Shown here: positions 54,273 to 63,632 of the stretch, one piece after another
Numbering within the stretch: the first letter of the stretch is position 1
How the letters are laid out: the number at the start of each line of letters is the position of its first letter
Made by a program: the position numbers and the translations under genes
NCBI RefSeq assembly: GCF_900102015.1
Contig: NZ_FNAT01000002.1
Location: 372,001-436,000 of the forward strand
Origin: Limimaricola pyoseonensis
GTDB lineage: Bacteria; Pseudomonadota; Alphaproteobacteria; Rhodobacterales; Rhodobacteraceae
Length of the DNA stretch: 64,000 bases
Direction of reading: 5' to 3'
The notes under the pieces: generated by a model
Databases searched by the model: none
Told to the model about the DNA's origin: nothing
What the model saw: only the letters and a program-made list of their open reading frames with translations

Positions 54273-55715
54273 ATGGATTTCGACTACGACCTCTTCGTGA
54301 TCGGCGGCGGCTCGGGCGGGGTGCGCGCCGCGCGCACCGCCGCCGCCACCGGCGCCTCCGTCGCGCTGGCCGAGGAAAGCCGGCTGGGCGGCACCTGCGT
54401 GATCCGCGGCTGCGTTCCGAAGAAGCTCATGGTCTACGCCTCGGGCTACGGCGAAATGGCCGAGGAGGCCCGCGCCTATGGCTGGGAGTTCGGCGAGGGC
54501 CGGTTCGACTGGCGGCCCTTCCGCGAGAAGCTGCATGCCGAGCTCGACCGGCTCGAGGGCGTCTATGGCCGGCTGCTCGATGGCTCTGGCGTCGAGGTCT
54601 ACGACCGGCGCGCCAAGATCGTCGATCCGCACACGGTCGAGCTCGCCGATGGCGGCCGCAAGACCGCGGCGCACATCCTCGTGGCGACCGGCGGCCGCCC
54701 GGTGCGGCCCGACATGAAGAACGCCCATCTCGGCATGGTCTCGGACGACGTGTTCGACCTCGACGAGCTGCCGAAATCGATTCTGATCGTCGGCGGCGGC
54801 TACATCGCCTGCGAGTTCGCCTGCATCCTGCACGGGCTGGGGGTCGAGGTGACGCAGTTCTACCGCGGCGCGCAGATCCTGCGCGGCTTCGACGACGAGG
54901 CGCGCGGGCTGATCGCGGACTCGATGCGGGCGCGCGGCATCGACCTGCATCTGGGCACCAACATCGTCGAGATGTGCCCCGAGGCCGAGGCCGGCGATTC
55001 GGTGCGCCACCACGGCACCGATTCGGATGCCGCCGGCGCCAACGGCGTGGCCGAGGCCGCGCCCGGCACCAAGGGGCCGGTCTGGGTCAAGGCGACCAAT
55101 GGCGACGAGAAGGTCTACGACGCGGTGCTCTTCGCCACCGGCCGCAAGCCCAACACCGACGGCCTCGGCCTCGAGGAGGCGGGCGTGACGCTGGCGCGCG
55201 GCGGCGCGATCGAGGTCGACGAGTACAGCCAGACCGACTGCCCCTCGATCTACGCGATCGGCGACGTCACCGACCGGGTGAACCTGACGCCGGTGGCGAT
55301 CCGCGAGGGCATGCAGTTCGTCGAGACCGTGTTCAAGGGCAACCCGACCCCGGTGGATCACGCGCTGATCCCCTCGGCGGTGTTCACCCAGCCCGAGCTC
55401 GGCACCATCGGCCTGACCGAGGAGGCGGCGCGCGAGATCGAGCCGGTGGAGGTCTATTGCTCCTCCTTCAAGCCGATGCAATCGGCCTTCGCCGAAAGCC
55501 CCGAGCGGGTACTGATGAAGCTGGTGGTGAGCGTCGAGACCCGCAAGATCCTGGGCTGTCACATCGTCGCACCCGAGGCCGGCGAGATGATCCAGCTCGC
55601 CGGGATCGCGGTCAAGATGGGCGCCACCAAGGAGGATTTCGACCGCACGGTGGCGGTGCACCCGACCATGGCCGAAGAGATCGTGACCATGCGCGAACCT
55701 GTGCGTCGTTCTTGA
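54273..55715 (+). CDS. gor: Glutathione-disulfide reductase
   Basis: A 480-residue NADPH-dependent flavoenzyme. FAD motif GGGSGGVRAARTAA, redox pair CVIRGCVPKK (Cys42/Cys47), NADPH fold GGGYIACEFA with Arg residues after the second strand (YRGAQILR), and the C-terminal catalytic HPTMAEE. Residues about 236-270 are an extra loop, rich in Ala, Asp and Gly, not expected in Gor (usual length about 450). The rpiA neighbour supplies the NADPH pathway. Confidence 0.93.
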   Translation: MDFDYDLFVIGGGSGGVRAARTAAATGASVALAEESRLGGTCVIRGCVPKKLMVYASGYGEMAEEARAYGWEFGEGRFDWRPFREKLHAELDRLEGVYGRLLDGSGVEVYDRRAKIVDPHTVELADGGRKTAAHILVATGGRPVRPDMKNAHLGMVSDDVFDLDELPKSILIVGGGYIACEFACILHGLGVEVTQFYRGAQILRGFDDEARGLIADSMRARGIDLHLGTNIVEMCPEAEAGDSVRHHGTDSDAAGANGVAEAAPGTKGPVWVKATNGDEKVYDAVLFATGRKPNTDGLGLEEAGVTLARGGAIEVDEYSQTDCPSIYAIGDVTDRVNLTPVAIREGMQFVETVFKGNPTPVDHALIPSAVFTQPELGTIGLTEEAAREIEPVEVYCSSFKPMQSAFAESPERVLMKLVVSVETRKILGCHIVAPEAGEMIQLAGIAVKMGATKEDFDRTVAVHPTMAEEIVTMREPVRRS

Positions 55716-55794
55716 ATAAGCCCCCCCGGGGCACACATGCTAATCGTGCCGGGTCCACCGGCGCGGGGGAAACCAACAAGGGAACAGAGGCTTC

Positions 55795-56976
55795 ATGGCT
55801 GGAAACAATGGCGGCCCCTGGGGCGGTGGCGGAGGCGGCCGCGGCCCCTCGGGCGGAGATGACGACCGGCGCCCGGGCGGACCGCAGCGGCCCCGTCGGC
55901 CGGGCGAGTCGCCGCAGATCGACGAATTGATGAACAAGGGCCGCGAGCAGCTGCGCGTGCTGATGGGCGGCGGTGGCGGCGGCGGCCGCGGCTCGGGCGG
56001 CGGCGACGGCTTCAAGCTGAGCCGCGGCACGATCGGCCTCGTCGCGGCCGGCGCGCTGGTGCTGTGGGGCGTGATGTCCTTCTACACCGTGCGCCCCGAG
56101 GAGCAGTCGGTCGAGCTCTTCCTCGGCCAGTACTCCGCGACCGGCAATCCGGGTCTCAACTTCGCACCCTGGCCGCTGGTCACCCATGAGGTGGTCAACG
56201 TCACCTCGGAGCGGACCGAGAACATCGGCATCGGCCGCGACAATGACGGGCTGATGCTGACCACCGACGCCAACATCGTCGACATCGGCTTCCAGGTGGT
56301 CTGGAACGTCTCCGACCCGGCCAAGTTCCTGTTCAACATCCGCGACCCGCAGCTCACCGTGCAGGCGGTGTCCGAATCGGTGATGCGCGAGATCATCGCC
56401 GCCTCGAACCTGGCGCCGATCCTCAACCGCGACCGCGGCGTGATCGCCGACACCGCGATGCAGTCGATCCAGGCGACGCTCGATGCCTATGAGAGCGGCA
56501 TCAACATCGTCCGGGTCAACCTCGACCGCGCCGACCCGCCGTCGGAGGTGATCGACGCCTTCCGCGACGTGCAGGCCGCCGAGCAGGAGCGCGACCGGCT
56601 GCAGCGCCAGGCCGACGCCTATGCCAACCGGGTGCTCGCCGAGGCGCGCGGTGAAGCCGCGCAGACCATCGAACAGGCCGAGGCCTACCGCGCCCAGACC
56701 ATCAACGACGCGCTGGGTCAGGCCAGCCGCTTCTCGGCGGTGCAGGACGAGTATGCCCGCGCACCGGAGGTCACCCGCCGCAGGCTCTATCTCGAATCGA
56801 TGGAGCGGGTGCTGGGCGACGTCGACAAGATGGTGCTCGATCCCTCCATCGCGGGGGGCGAGGGCAGTACGGGCGTCGTGCCCTTCCTGCCGCTGAACGA
56901 GCTGTCGCGCAGCGACCGGTCGGGACAGCAGGGCGGCGCGAGCGCCGGCGCGACCACCAACGGGCAGGGGAACTGA
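55795..56976 (+). CDS. hflK: FtsH protease activity modulator HflK
   Basis: A 393-residue membrane protein with a Gly/Pro-rich N-terminus, one membrane helix at about 80-100, and an SPFH/band-7 domain (TVRPEEQSVELFLGQYSATGNPGLNFAPW) followed by a helical region (QAAEQERDRLQRQADAYANRVLAEARGEAAQTIEQAEAYRAQ, condensed here to the key part). With HflC it forms a cage around FtsH. It is the first gene of hflK-hflC-DUF2065 and is followed one base later by hflC. Confidence 0.94.
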   Translation: MAGNNGGPWGGGGGGRGPSGGDDDRRPGGPQRPRRPGESPQIDELMNKGREQLRVLMGGGGGGGRGSGGGDGFKLSRGTIGLVAAGALVLWGVMSFYTVRPEEQSVELFLGQYSATGNPGLNFAPWPLVTHEVVNVTSERTENIGIGRDNDGLMLTTDANIVDIGFQVVWNVSDPAKFLFNIRDPQLTVQAVSESVMREIIAASNLAPILNRDRGVIADTAMQSIQATLDAYESGINIVRVNLDRADPPSEVIDAFRDVQAAEQERDRLQRQADAYANRVLAEARGEAAQTIEQAEAYRAQTINDALGQASRFSAVQDEYARAPEVTRRRLYLESMERVLGDVDKMVLDPSIAGGEGSTGVVPFLPLNELSRSDRSGQQGGASAGATTNGQGN

Positions 56977-56977
56977 G

Positions 56978-58135
56978 ATGAAGAAGACCGCATTCATTCT
57001 GCCGGCGCTGGTCATCGTAGTGGCCGTGACGCTGTCGTCGATCTTCGTCGTGGACGAGCGCGAGAAGGCTCTCGTGCTGCAGTTCGGCCAGATCCGCCAG
57101 GTCAAGGAAGAGCCCGGTCTCGGGCTGAAGATCCCGCTGATCCAGGAGGTCGTCACCTATGACGACCGGATCCTGTCGCTCGACACTCAGACCATCGAGG
57201 TCACGCCCTCGGACGACCGCCGTCTCGTGGTCGACGCCTTCGCGCGTTACCGCATCTCGGACGTGGTGCAGTTCCGCCAGGCGGTGGGCGCGGGCGGCGT
57301 GCGCGCCGCCGAGGACCGGCTCAGCTCGATCCTCAACGCCCAGATCCGCGAGGTGCTCGGTGCCGACCAGGTGACCTCGGACACGATCCTGTCCTCCGAC
57401 CGGCGCGACCTGATGACCCGCATCCGCGAGCAGGCGCAGCGTTCGGCCCAGGGCCTCGGCATCGACGTGGTCGACGTGCGGCTCAAGCAGACCAACCTGC
57501 CGGCGCAGAACCTCGACGCCACCTTCGCCCGGATGCGGGCCGAGCGCGAGCGCGAGGCCGCCGACGAGATCGCCCGCGGTAACGAGGCCGCGCAGCGGGT
57601 GCGCGCGCTGGCCGACCGGACCGTGGTCGAGACCATGTCGGAAGCCGAGCGCGAGGCGCAGGTGACCCGAGGCGAGGCCGACGCCGAGGCCAACGCGATC
57701 TTCGCGCAGGCCTATGGCGCCGACCCCGAGTTCTTCGACTTCTACCGCTCGCTTCAGGCCTATGAGCGGGCGCTGCAGGGCTCGAACTCGCAGCTGGTGC
57801 TGACCCCCGACAGCGCCTTCTTCGACTACCTCTACAACGACGACCTGCCCGAGGGCGTGGTGCCGGCCCCGGCGCGGGCGCGCGCCCCGGGCGAGAGCGC
57901 CGCCGGCGAGGCGTCGGCGACCGGCGACGCGGCCGATGCCGGGGTGATCCGGCTCGACACGATCGACGTGCAGCAGGGCGAGGATGGCGCGATCACCTTC
58001 ACCACGCGCGATGGCCAGCCGATCGATGCGGAGGCCGATGCCGACGCCTCGGCCGACAGCCAGGCGCGGGTGCTCGAGCCGCGGGTGATCCCGCCGGCCG
58101 AGGAGGGCGCCGCCGCGGAGACCGCGACGCAATGA
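56978..58135 (+). CDS. hflC: Protease modulator HflC, with long acidic C-terminal extension
   Basis: A 385-residue SPFH protein with an N-terminal membrane anchor (IVVAVTLSSIFVV) and LVLQFGQIRQVKEEPGLGLKIPLIQEV. HflC is usually about 300-330 residues; here about 80 residues after YNDDLPEGVV form an Ala/Glu/Asp-rich tail. It forms the HflKC complex with the preceding gene. Its stop overlaps the DUF2065 start (ATGA). Confidence 0.94.
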   Translation: MKKTAFILPALVIVVAVTLSSIFVVDEREKALVLQFGQIRQVKEEPGLGLKIPLIQEVVTYDDRILSLDTQTIEVTPSDDRRLVVDAFARYRISDVVQFRQAVGAGGVRAAEDRLSSILNAQIREVLGADQVTSDTILSSDRRDLMTRIREQAQRSAQGLGIDVVDVRLKQTNLPAQNLDATFARMRAEREREAADEIARGNEAAQRVRALADRTVVETMSEAEREAQVTRGEADAEANAIFAQAYGADPEFFDFYRSLQAYERALQGSNSQLVLTPDSAFFDYLYNDDLPEGVVPAPARARAPGESAAGEASATGDAADAGVIRLDTIDVQQGEDGAITFTTRDGQPIDAEADADASADSQARVLEPRVIPPAEEGAAAETATQ

Positions 58136-58326
58136 GCTGGATCCTGCTGGGCCTAGGCCTGGTTCTGGTGGTGGAGGGGCTGGCCTGGGCGCTGGCCCCT
58201 TCGCTTTTGGAGGACATGCTGGAGGCGCTGCGCCGGCTTCCGGTCGAACGGCGGCGGCTGGTCGGGCTGGCGGCGCTCGCGGCCGGCACGGCGCTGATCT
58301 GGGCCGCGCGCGGTCTCGGCGGCTGA
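58132..58326 (+). CDS. DUF2065 small membrane protein
   Basis: A 64-residue protein with two hydrophobic helices (ILLGLGLVLVVEGLAWALAPSLL and LVGLAALAAGTALIWAARGL), recognisable as DUF2065. It overlaps hflC by 4 nt and conventionally sits downstream of it, so it is probably linked with the HflKC complex. Confidence 0.88.
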   Translation: MSWILLGLGLVLVVEGLAWALAPSLLEDMLEALRRLPVERRRLVGLAALAAGTALIWAARGLGG

Positions 58327-58393
58327 CACCCCCGCAGCTGCCGCCGGGGAAGGTCACGGGCCTTCACACCGCTTTGTCCCCGCGCGATGGGGC

Positions 58394-58421
58394 TTGAGTT
58401 GCCTCCGGCTGCCCTTAGGTT
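58394..58421 (+). promoter_or_regulatory. Putative promoter upstream of the DegP-like gene
   Basis: TTGAGT, a 16-bp spacer, then TAGGTT, about 70 bp before the GTG start. A leading C (CTTGAG) also fits heat-shock-type -35 elements; the -10 match is weak, so this is tentative. Confidence 0.3.
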
Positions 58422-58492
58422 GATGGTCGCGCCGATCGGAACGATGGCGCCCGCCGCCCGTCCGGCCCGAGACGCAAAGCAGGAGTGAGCCC

Positions 58493-60016
58493 GTGAAGTC
58501 CAAGATCAAGATCCAGTCGCTTGTCACCCCCGCCCGTGCCGTATCGGTTCTGGCGCTCGGTGGCGCGCTCGGTCTGAGCCAGGTCGCGCCGCTGTCCGCC
58601 CAGGACACCGCCGTGACGCCCGATACCGAAGCCGAGACCACCGCCTCGGCCCCCGATGCGACCCGGCCGCTCACCTTCGCCGATCTGGCCGAGCAGGTCA
58701 GCCCGGCCGTGGTCAACATCACCACCGCCACCATGGTCGAGGCGCCGGCCGGGCCGCAGGGCATCGTGCCCGAGGGCTCGCCCTTCGAGGAATTCTTCCG
58801 CGACTTCCAGAACCGCGGCGACGGCGCGCCGCGCCGCTCCTCGGCGCTGGGCTCGGGCTTCGTCATCTCGGCCGACGGCTACGTCGTGACCAACAACCAC
58901 GTCATCGACGGCGCCGACGAGATCAACATCGAGTTCTACTCGGGCCAGGAGCTCGAGGCCGAGGTGGTCGGCACCGACCCCAACACCGACATCGCGCTTC
59001 TGAAGGTCGATGCCGAGGAGCTGCCCTATGTCGAGTTCGGCGACAGCACCGGCGCCGGCGCCCGCGTCGGCGACTGGGTGATGGCGATGGGCAACCCGCT
59101 GGGGCAGGGCTTCTCGGTCTCGGCGGGCATCGTCTCGGCCCGCGGCCGGGCGCTTTCGGGCACCTATGACGATTACATCCAGACCGACGCCGCCATCAAC
59201 CGCGGCAACTCGGGCGGGCCGCTGTTCAACATGTCGGGCGAGGTGATCGGCGTGAACACCGCGATCCTGTCGCCGAATGGCGGCTCGATCGGCATCGGCT
59301 TCGCCATGTCCTCCGACGTCGTGACCGAGGTGGTCGACCAGCTGCGCGAGTTCGGCGAGACCCGCCGCGGCTGGCTCGGCGTGCGGATCCAGGACGTGAC
59401 CCCCGACATGGTCGAGGCGATCGAGGGGCTCGACGGCAGCCGTGGCGCGCTCGTCACCGACGTGCCCGAGGGGCCGGCGATGGAGGCCGGCATGGAAGCC
59501 GGCGACGTGATCCTGAGCTTCGACAACACCGAGGTCGCCGACACGCGCGAACTGGTGCGCATGGTCGGCCGTGCCCCGGTGGGCGAGGAGGTCCCGGTCG
59601 AGGTGCTGCGCGGCGGCGAGATGGTCGAGCTGACCGTCAAGCTCGGCCGCCGCGAGGAGGCCGAGGGCGCCCGCCCGGCTTCGGCGCCGGGCGGCGAGGA
59701 CATGGGCCAGGCCGAGATGTTCGGCCTGACGCTCTCGGGCGTGACCTCCGAGCTCGCGCAGCAGTTCAACCTGCCCGACGGCGCGGAAGGCCTCGTCGTG
59801 ACCGAGGTGGACCCGGCTTCCGAGGCGGCCGAGAAGGGCTTTGCCGCCGGTGACGTGATCACCGAGGCCGGCCAGCAGCCGGTGGTGTCGATCGCCGATT
59901 TCCGCGACCGGGTCGAGGAAGCGCGCGAGGCCGGCCGCAAGTCGCTGCTGCTGCTGGTGCGCCGCGGCGGCGATCCGCGCTTCGTGGCGCTGCCGCTGCA
60001 GGAGGGCGAGGAGTAA
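58493..60016 (+). CDS. degP: Do-family serine endopeptidase DegP/DegQ
   Basis: A 507-residue periplasmic protease-chaperone. Signal peptide to about residue 36, triad His136 (TNNHVI), Asp166 (NTDIALL), Ser240 (NRGNSGGP), and two PDZ domains (about 290-390 and 410-500). GTG start with AGGAG 7 nt upstream. It lies next to hflKC, grouping envelope quality-control functions. A UUCG-capped terminator follows. Confidence 0.95.
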   Translation: MKSKIKIQSLVTPARAVSVLALGGALGLSQVAPLSAQDTAVTPDTEAETTASAPDATRPLTFADLAEQVSPAVVNITTATMVEAPAGPQGIVPEGSPFEEFFRDFQNRGDGAPRRSSALGSGFVISADGYVVTNNHVIDGADEINIEFYSGQELEAEVVGTDPNTDIALLKVDAEELPYVEFGDSTGAGARVGDWVMAMGNPLGQGFSVSAGIVSARGRALSGTYDDYIQTDAAINRGNSGGPLFNMSGEVIGVNTAILSPNGGSIGIGFAMSSDVVTEVVDQLREFGETRRGWLGVRIQDVTPDMVEAIEGLDGSRGALVTDVPEGPAMEAGMEAGDVILSFDNTEVADTRELVRMVGRAPVGEEVPVEVLRGGEMVELTVKLGRREEAEGARPASAPGGEDMGQAEMFGLTLSGVTSELAQQFNLPDGAEGLVVTEVDPASEAAEKGFAAGDVITEAGQQPVVSIADFRDRVEEAREAGRKSLLLLVRRGGDPRFVALPLQEGEE

Positions 60017-60041
60017 TCTTCCCGGCCCGGAGCATCGACTG

Positions 60042-60065
60042 AAAGGGCGCCTTCGGGCGCCCTTT
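60042..60065 (+). terminator. Intrinsic terminator with UUCG tetraloop after degP
   Basis: A perfect 10-bp stem AAAGGGCGCC / GGCGCCCTTT capped by TTCG, followed by T and 26 nt after the degP stop. The T-rich end of the stem makes it a good rho-independent terminator. Confidence 0.85.
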
Positions 60066-60101
60066 TCGCGTCAGGGGGTCAGGGGCCAGGGGGTTGGGGG
60101 G

Positions 60102-60620
60102 TCAGCGGCTCATCGCCTCGATCTGATCTCGTTCCAGCGCGACGATGCCGAGCCGCTGCGCCGAGGCCAGCGACAGCACCGGGCTGTCCGGGCCGCCGGT
60201 GGCGCGCTGGTAGGCGCGCACCGCCTCCAGCGTCGTCGCATCGAGCAGGCCGGTCACCGGCCCCGCATGGTAGCCGCGCGTGATCAGCGCGCGCTGCAGC
60301 GTCTCGACGAAGCCCGGCGTGAAGGCCGGCGGGCAGAGCGTCTCGAACAGGATCTCGCGGCGCTCCTGCACGATGCGCTGCCGCGTCACGCTGCGGTAGC
60401 TGGCGGGGCGGGGGCTGCCGTCGGCCGCGACGCCGGCGGGCCGCTCCACCACCTGCTCGCGCACCGTCTCGAGCACCGCCGGGGTGATGTCCTGCCCCAT
60501 GCAGCGCCCGTCGGCCCGTGTCTCGATCCGCGCGGCCATGAAGGCGGGCACGGCGGGCTCGGCCCGCGGCGTGGCGCAGGCGGCGAGCAGGAGGAGGGGC
60601 AGAAGCGGGGTTCGGAACAT
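60102..60620 (-). CDS. Lipoprotein with peptidoglycan-binding-like domain
   Basis: A 172-residue lipoprotein (lipobox LAAC, about Cys15). The C-terminal half fits a PG_binding_1 three-helix fold (FVETLQRALITRGYHAGPVTGLLDATTLEAVRAYQ). The middle (RQRIVQERREILFETLCPP) contains a Cys that could pair with the Cys in RCMGQDI. It may anchor the outer membrane or a complex to the cell wall. Confidence 0.75.
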   Translation of the reverse strand: MFRTPLLPLLLLAACATPRAEPAVPAFMAARIETRADGRCMGQDITPAVLETVREQVVERPAGVAADGSPRPASYRSVTRQRIVQERREILFETLCPPAFTPGFVETLQRALITRGYHAGPVTGLLDATTLEAVRAYQRATGGPDSPVLSLASAQRLGIVALERDQIEAMSR

Positions 60621-60655
60621 CGGGCACCGGCGCTGGGTTACCGGGGCGACACTAG

Positions 60656-61119
<464 letters not shown>

Positions 61120-61120
<1 letters not shown>

Positions 61121-61812
61121 TGCGCGCCGCCGGCCTCGCCCTCGCGCTGGCCTGCGCCGCCGGACCGGGGCGGGCCGAGGGCGTGGTCGAGGCGCGGTTC
61201 ACCGAGCCCACCACGCGCTACGCCCACGGCGTCTTCGGCGAGACCGAGGAATGGGGCGCGCTGGAGATGCTGGACGGCGCAGGCGTCCGCCACGTCGTGC
61301 GGCTGCCCGAGACCCGCGTCTTCGAGGATTTCGCGCCGCGGCTGGCCGATGTCGATGGCGACGGCGCGCTCGAGGCGGTGGTGGTCGAGACCGACGCCGC
61401 GCAGGGCGCGCGGCTCTCGGTCTACGGGACCGACGGGCTTCGGGCCGCGACGCCGTTCATCGGCACGCCGCAGCGCTGGCTCGCGCCGCTGCCGCCCGCC
61501 GATCTCGACGGTGACGGCCGGGTCGAGCTGGCCTATGTCGACCGCCCGCATCTGGCTAAGGTGCTGCGGGTCTGGCGCATGGAGGGCGGCGATCTGGTGC
61601 AGCTGGCCGAGCTGCCGGGGCTGACCAACCACCGCTTCGGCGCGCCTCGGATCGAGGGCGGGGTCCGCGATTGCGGAGAGGGGCCGGAGATGGTGCTGGC
61701 CGATGCCGATTGGCAGCGGGTCATGGCGGTGCGGCTGCAGGGCGACACGCTCTCCGCCCGCGATATCGGCCCCTACGAGCGCGGTTTCGAGGCCGCGCTC
61801 GGCTGCCGCTAG
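61120..61812 (+). CDS. Secreted FG-GAP/VCBS-like repeat protein
   Basis: A 230-residue protein with a signal peptide (cleavage about AEG, residue 20) and at least two FG-GAP-like motifs with calcium-binding-type loops, LADVDGDGALEAVVVE and PADLDGDGRVELAYVD. It probably folds as part of a beta propeller. It is coupled to the ferredoxin by a one-base overlap; a functional link is not obvious. The stop overlaps the convergent cobS stop (CTAG). Confidence 0.75.
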
Positions 61813-62522
61813 GCCGCCACGGCGGCGAGCACCAGGAGCGCCGCCATCTCCGTCACCTGCTGTGTCGCGCCCAGCACGTCGCCGGTCTGGCCGCCGATCT
61901 TGGCCCGCGCCAGCGCCGCGCAGCCCGGCGCGGCCAGCACCAGCGCGATCGCCAGCGTGACCACGTGCCAGCCCGCGAAGGGCAGGCAGAGCGCCAGCGC
62001 CAGCGCGCAGCCGCGTCCGAGCGTCGCCCGGTCCGGCCGCCCGGCCAGCCGCGCCAGGCCGTCGGCGCGGGCATGCGGCAGCGCGTGCATGGGCCAAAGC
62101 AGCGCCGCGCGGCTGGCCACCGCCGCCGCGACCAGCGCCAGGGGCCCCGCGACCGCGAGGGCCGACCAGCGGATCAGCAGCGACAGGCCGATCGCCAGCA
62201 CGCCGTAGCTGCCGACCCGGCTGTCGCGCATGATCTCCAGCCGCCGCTCGCGCGTGTGCCCGCCCCAGAAGCCGTCGGCGCAATCCGCCAGCCCGTCCTC
62301 GTGCAGCGCCCCGGTCAGCACGATCTGCGCCGCGAGGCCGAGCGCCGCGGCGGGGCCGGGCGGCAGCCCGAGCGCGGACGCGATCCAGAAGACCAGCGCG
62401 GCGAGGCCGCCCACCGCCAGCCCGGCCAGTGGAAAGGCCCAGCCGTGATGCGGCAGCACCGGGCCGGGGCGCACCGGCAGCCGGGTCAGCAGCCCCAGGG
62501 CCGCACGGATCGCCTCGCTCAT
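61809..62522 (-). CDS. cobS: Adenosylcobinamide-GDP ribazoletransferase
   Basis: A 237-residue integral membrane enzyme joining adenosylcobinamide-GDP and alpha-ribazole in the last steps of B12 synthesis. The signature is LTGALHEDGLADCADGFWGGHTRERRLEIMRDSRVGSYG-type (key residues HEDGLAD, DGFWGG, MRDSRVG), with about five membrane helices. It is divergent from cobT, which makes alpha-ribazole phosphate. Confidence 0.93.
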   Translation of the reverse strand: MSEAIRAALGLLTRLPVRPGPVLPHHGWAFPLAGLAVGGLAALVFWIASALGLPPGPAAALGLAAQIVLTGALHEDGLADCADGFWGGHTRERRLEIMRDSRVGSYGVLAIGLSLLIRWSALAVAGPLALVAAAVASRAALLWPMHALPHARADGLARLAGRPDRATLGRGCALALALCLPFAGWHVVTLAIALVLAAPGCAALARAKIGGQTGDVLGATQQVTEMAALLVLAAVAA

Positions 62523-62592
62523 CTCTCGCCTCTTCCCAAACCGGTCCCGCCTTGGGTAGGCAGGCCGGAGCCGCGATGCAACGAGGATGCCC

Positions 62593-63603
62593 ATGACCGC
62601 CCCGAACGACCTTGCCGGGTTCCGCGCCCGCCTCACCGACCTGCCGGGCCCCGACGACGCGGCCATCGCCGCCGCCCGGGCCCGCGACGCGCAGCTGACC
62701 AAGCCCTCAGGCGCGCTGGGGCGGCTCGAGGAGCTGGCGCTGTGGTATGCCGGCTGGCGCGGCGACGCGCGGCCGCGGATCGCGCGGCCGCAGGTTGCGG
62801 TCTTCGCCGGCAATCACGGCGTGGTGGCGCGCGGCGTCTCGGCCTTCCCGGCGGCGGTGACGGCGCAGATGGTCGGCAATTTCGAGGCAAGCGGCGCGGC
62901 GGTGAACCAGCTCGCCGCCTGCTTCGGGGCGCGGGTGACGGTGCGGGCGCTCGATCTCGACCGGCCGACCGCCGATTTCGTCGAAGGCCCGGCGATGAGC
63001 GAGGAGGAGCTGGTCGCGGCGCTCGTGACCGGCTGGGAGGCGGTCGATCCCGAGGCCGATCTCTTCGTCGCGGGCGAGATGGGCATCGGCAACACCTGCT
63101 CGGCCGCCGCCATCGCGCTGGCGCTGGAGGGCGGTGAGGCGGCCGACTGGACCGGCCGCGGCACCGGCGTCGACGCGGCCGGCCTCGCCCGCAAGACCGA
63201 GGCCGTGGCACAGGGGGCGGCGCGCATCGCGGGCGAGGCGGACCCGCTCGAGGTGCTGCGCCAGCTCGGCGGGCGCGAGGTCGCGGCGATGGCGGGCGCG
63301 ATCCTCGCGGCGCGGCAGCATCGCATCCCGGTGATCCTCGACGGCTTCATCTGCTCGGCCGCGGCGCTGGTGCTGCACCGCGCGGCGCCGGGCGCGCTCG
63401 ACCACGCCGTGGCCGGGCATCTGAGCGCCGAGGGCGGCCATCGGCGGCTTCTGGACGCGCTCGGCAAGGCGCCGCTCCTGTCGCTCGGCCTGCGGCTGGG
63501 CGAGGGTTCCGGCGCGGCGCTGGCGATCGGCGTGCTCAAGGGCGCGCTGGCCTGCCATTCGGGCATGGCGACCTTCGAGGAGGCCGGGGTCAGCGGCGGC
63601 TGA
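62593..63603 (+). CDS. cobT: Nicotinate-nucleotide--dimethylbenzimidazole phosphoribosyltransferase
   Basis: A 336-residue enzyme that activates DMB to alpha-ribazole phosphate for the lower ligand of B12. Conserved: [37 protein letters not shown] and the C-terminal FEEAGV, which contains the catalytic Glu. GAGG lies 5-6 nt before the ATG at 62593. No cobalamin riboswitch fits in the 70-bp gap to cobS. Confidence 0.94.
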   Translation: MTAPNDLAGFRARLTDLPGPDDAAIAAARARDAQLTKPSGALGRLEELALWYAGWRGDARPRIARPQVAVFAGNHGVVARGVSAFPAAVTAQMVGNFEASGAAVNQLAACFGARVTVRALDLDRPTADFVEGPAMSEEELVAALVTGWEAVDPEADLFVAGEMGIGNTCSAAAIALALEGGEAADWTGRGTGVDAAGLARKTEAVAQGAARIAGEADPLEVLRQLGGREVAAMAGAILAARQHRIPVILDGFICSAAALVLHRAAPGALDHAVAGHLSAEGGHRRLLDALGKAPLLSLGLRLGEGSGAALAIGVLKGALACHSGMATFEEAGVSGG

Positions 63604-63632
63604 GGTCTGCGCCGGGTCTGCGCATGCCCGCG

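Noticed and set aside
62523-62592. Cobalamin riboswitch between cobS and cobT
   Set aside because: The gap is only 70 bp, too short for the aptamer, and no B12-box-like sequence was seen.
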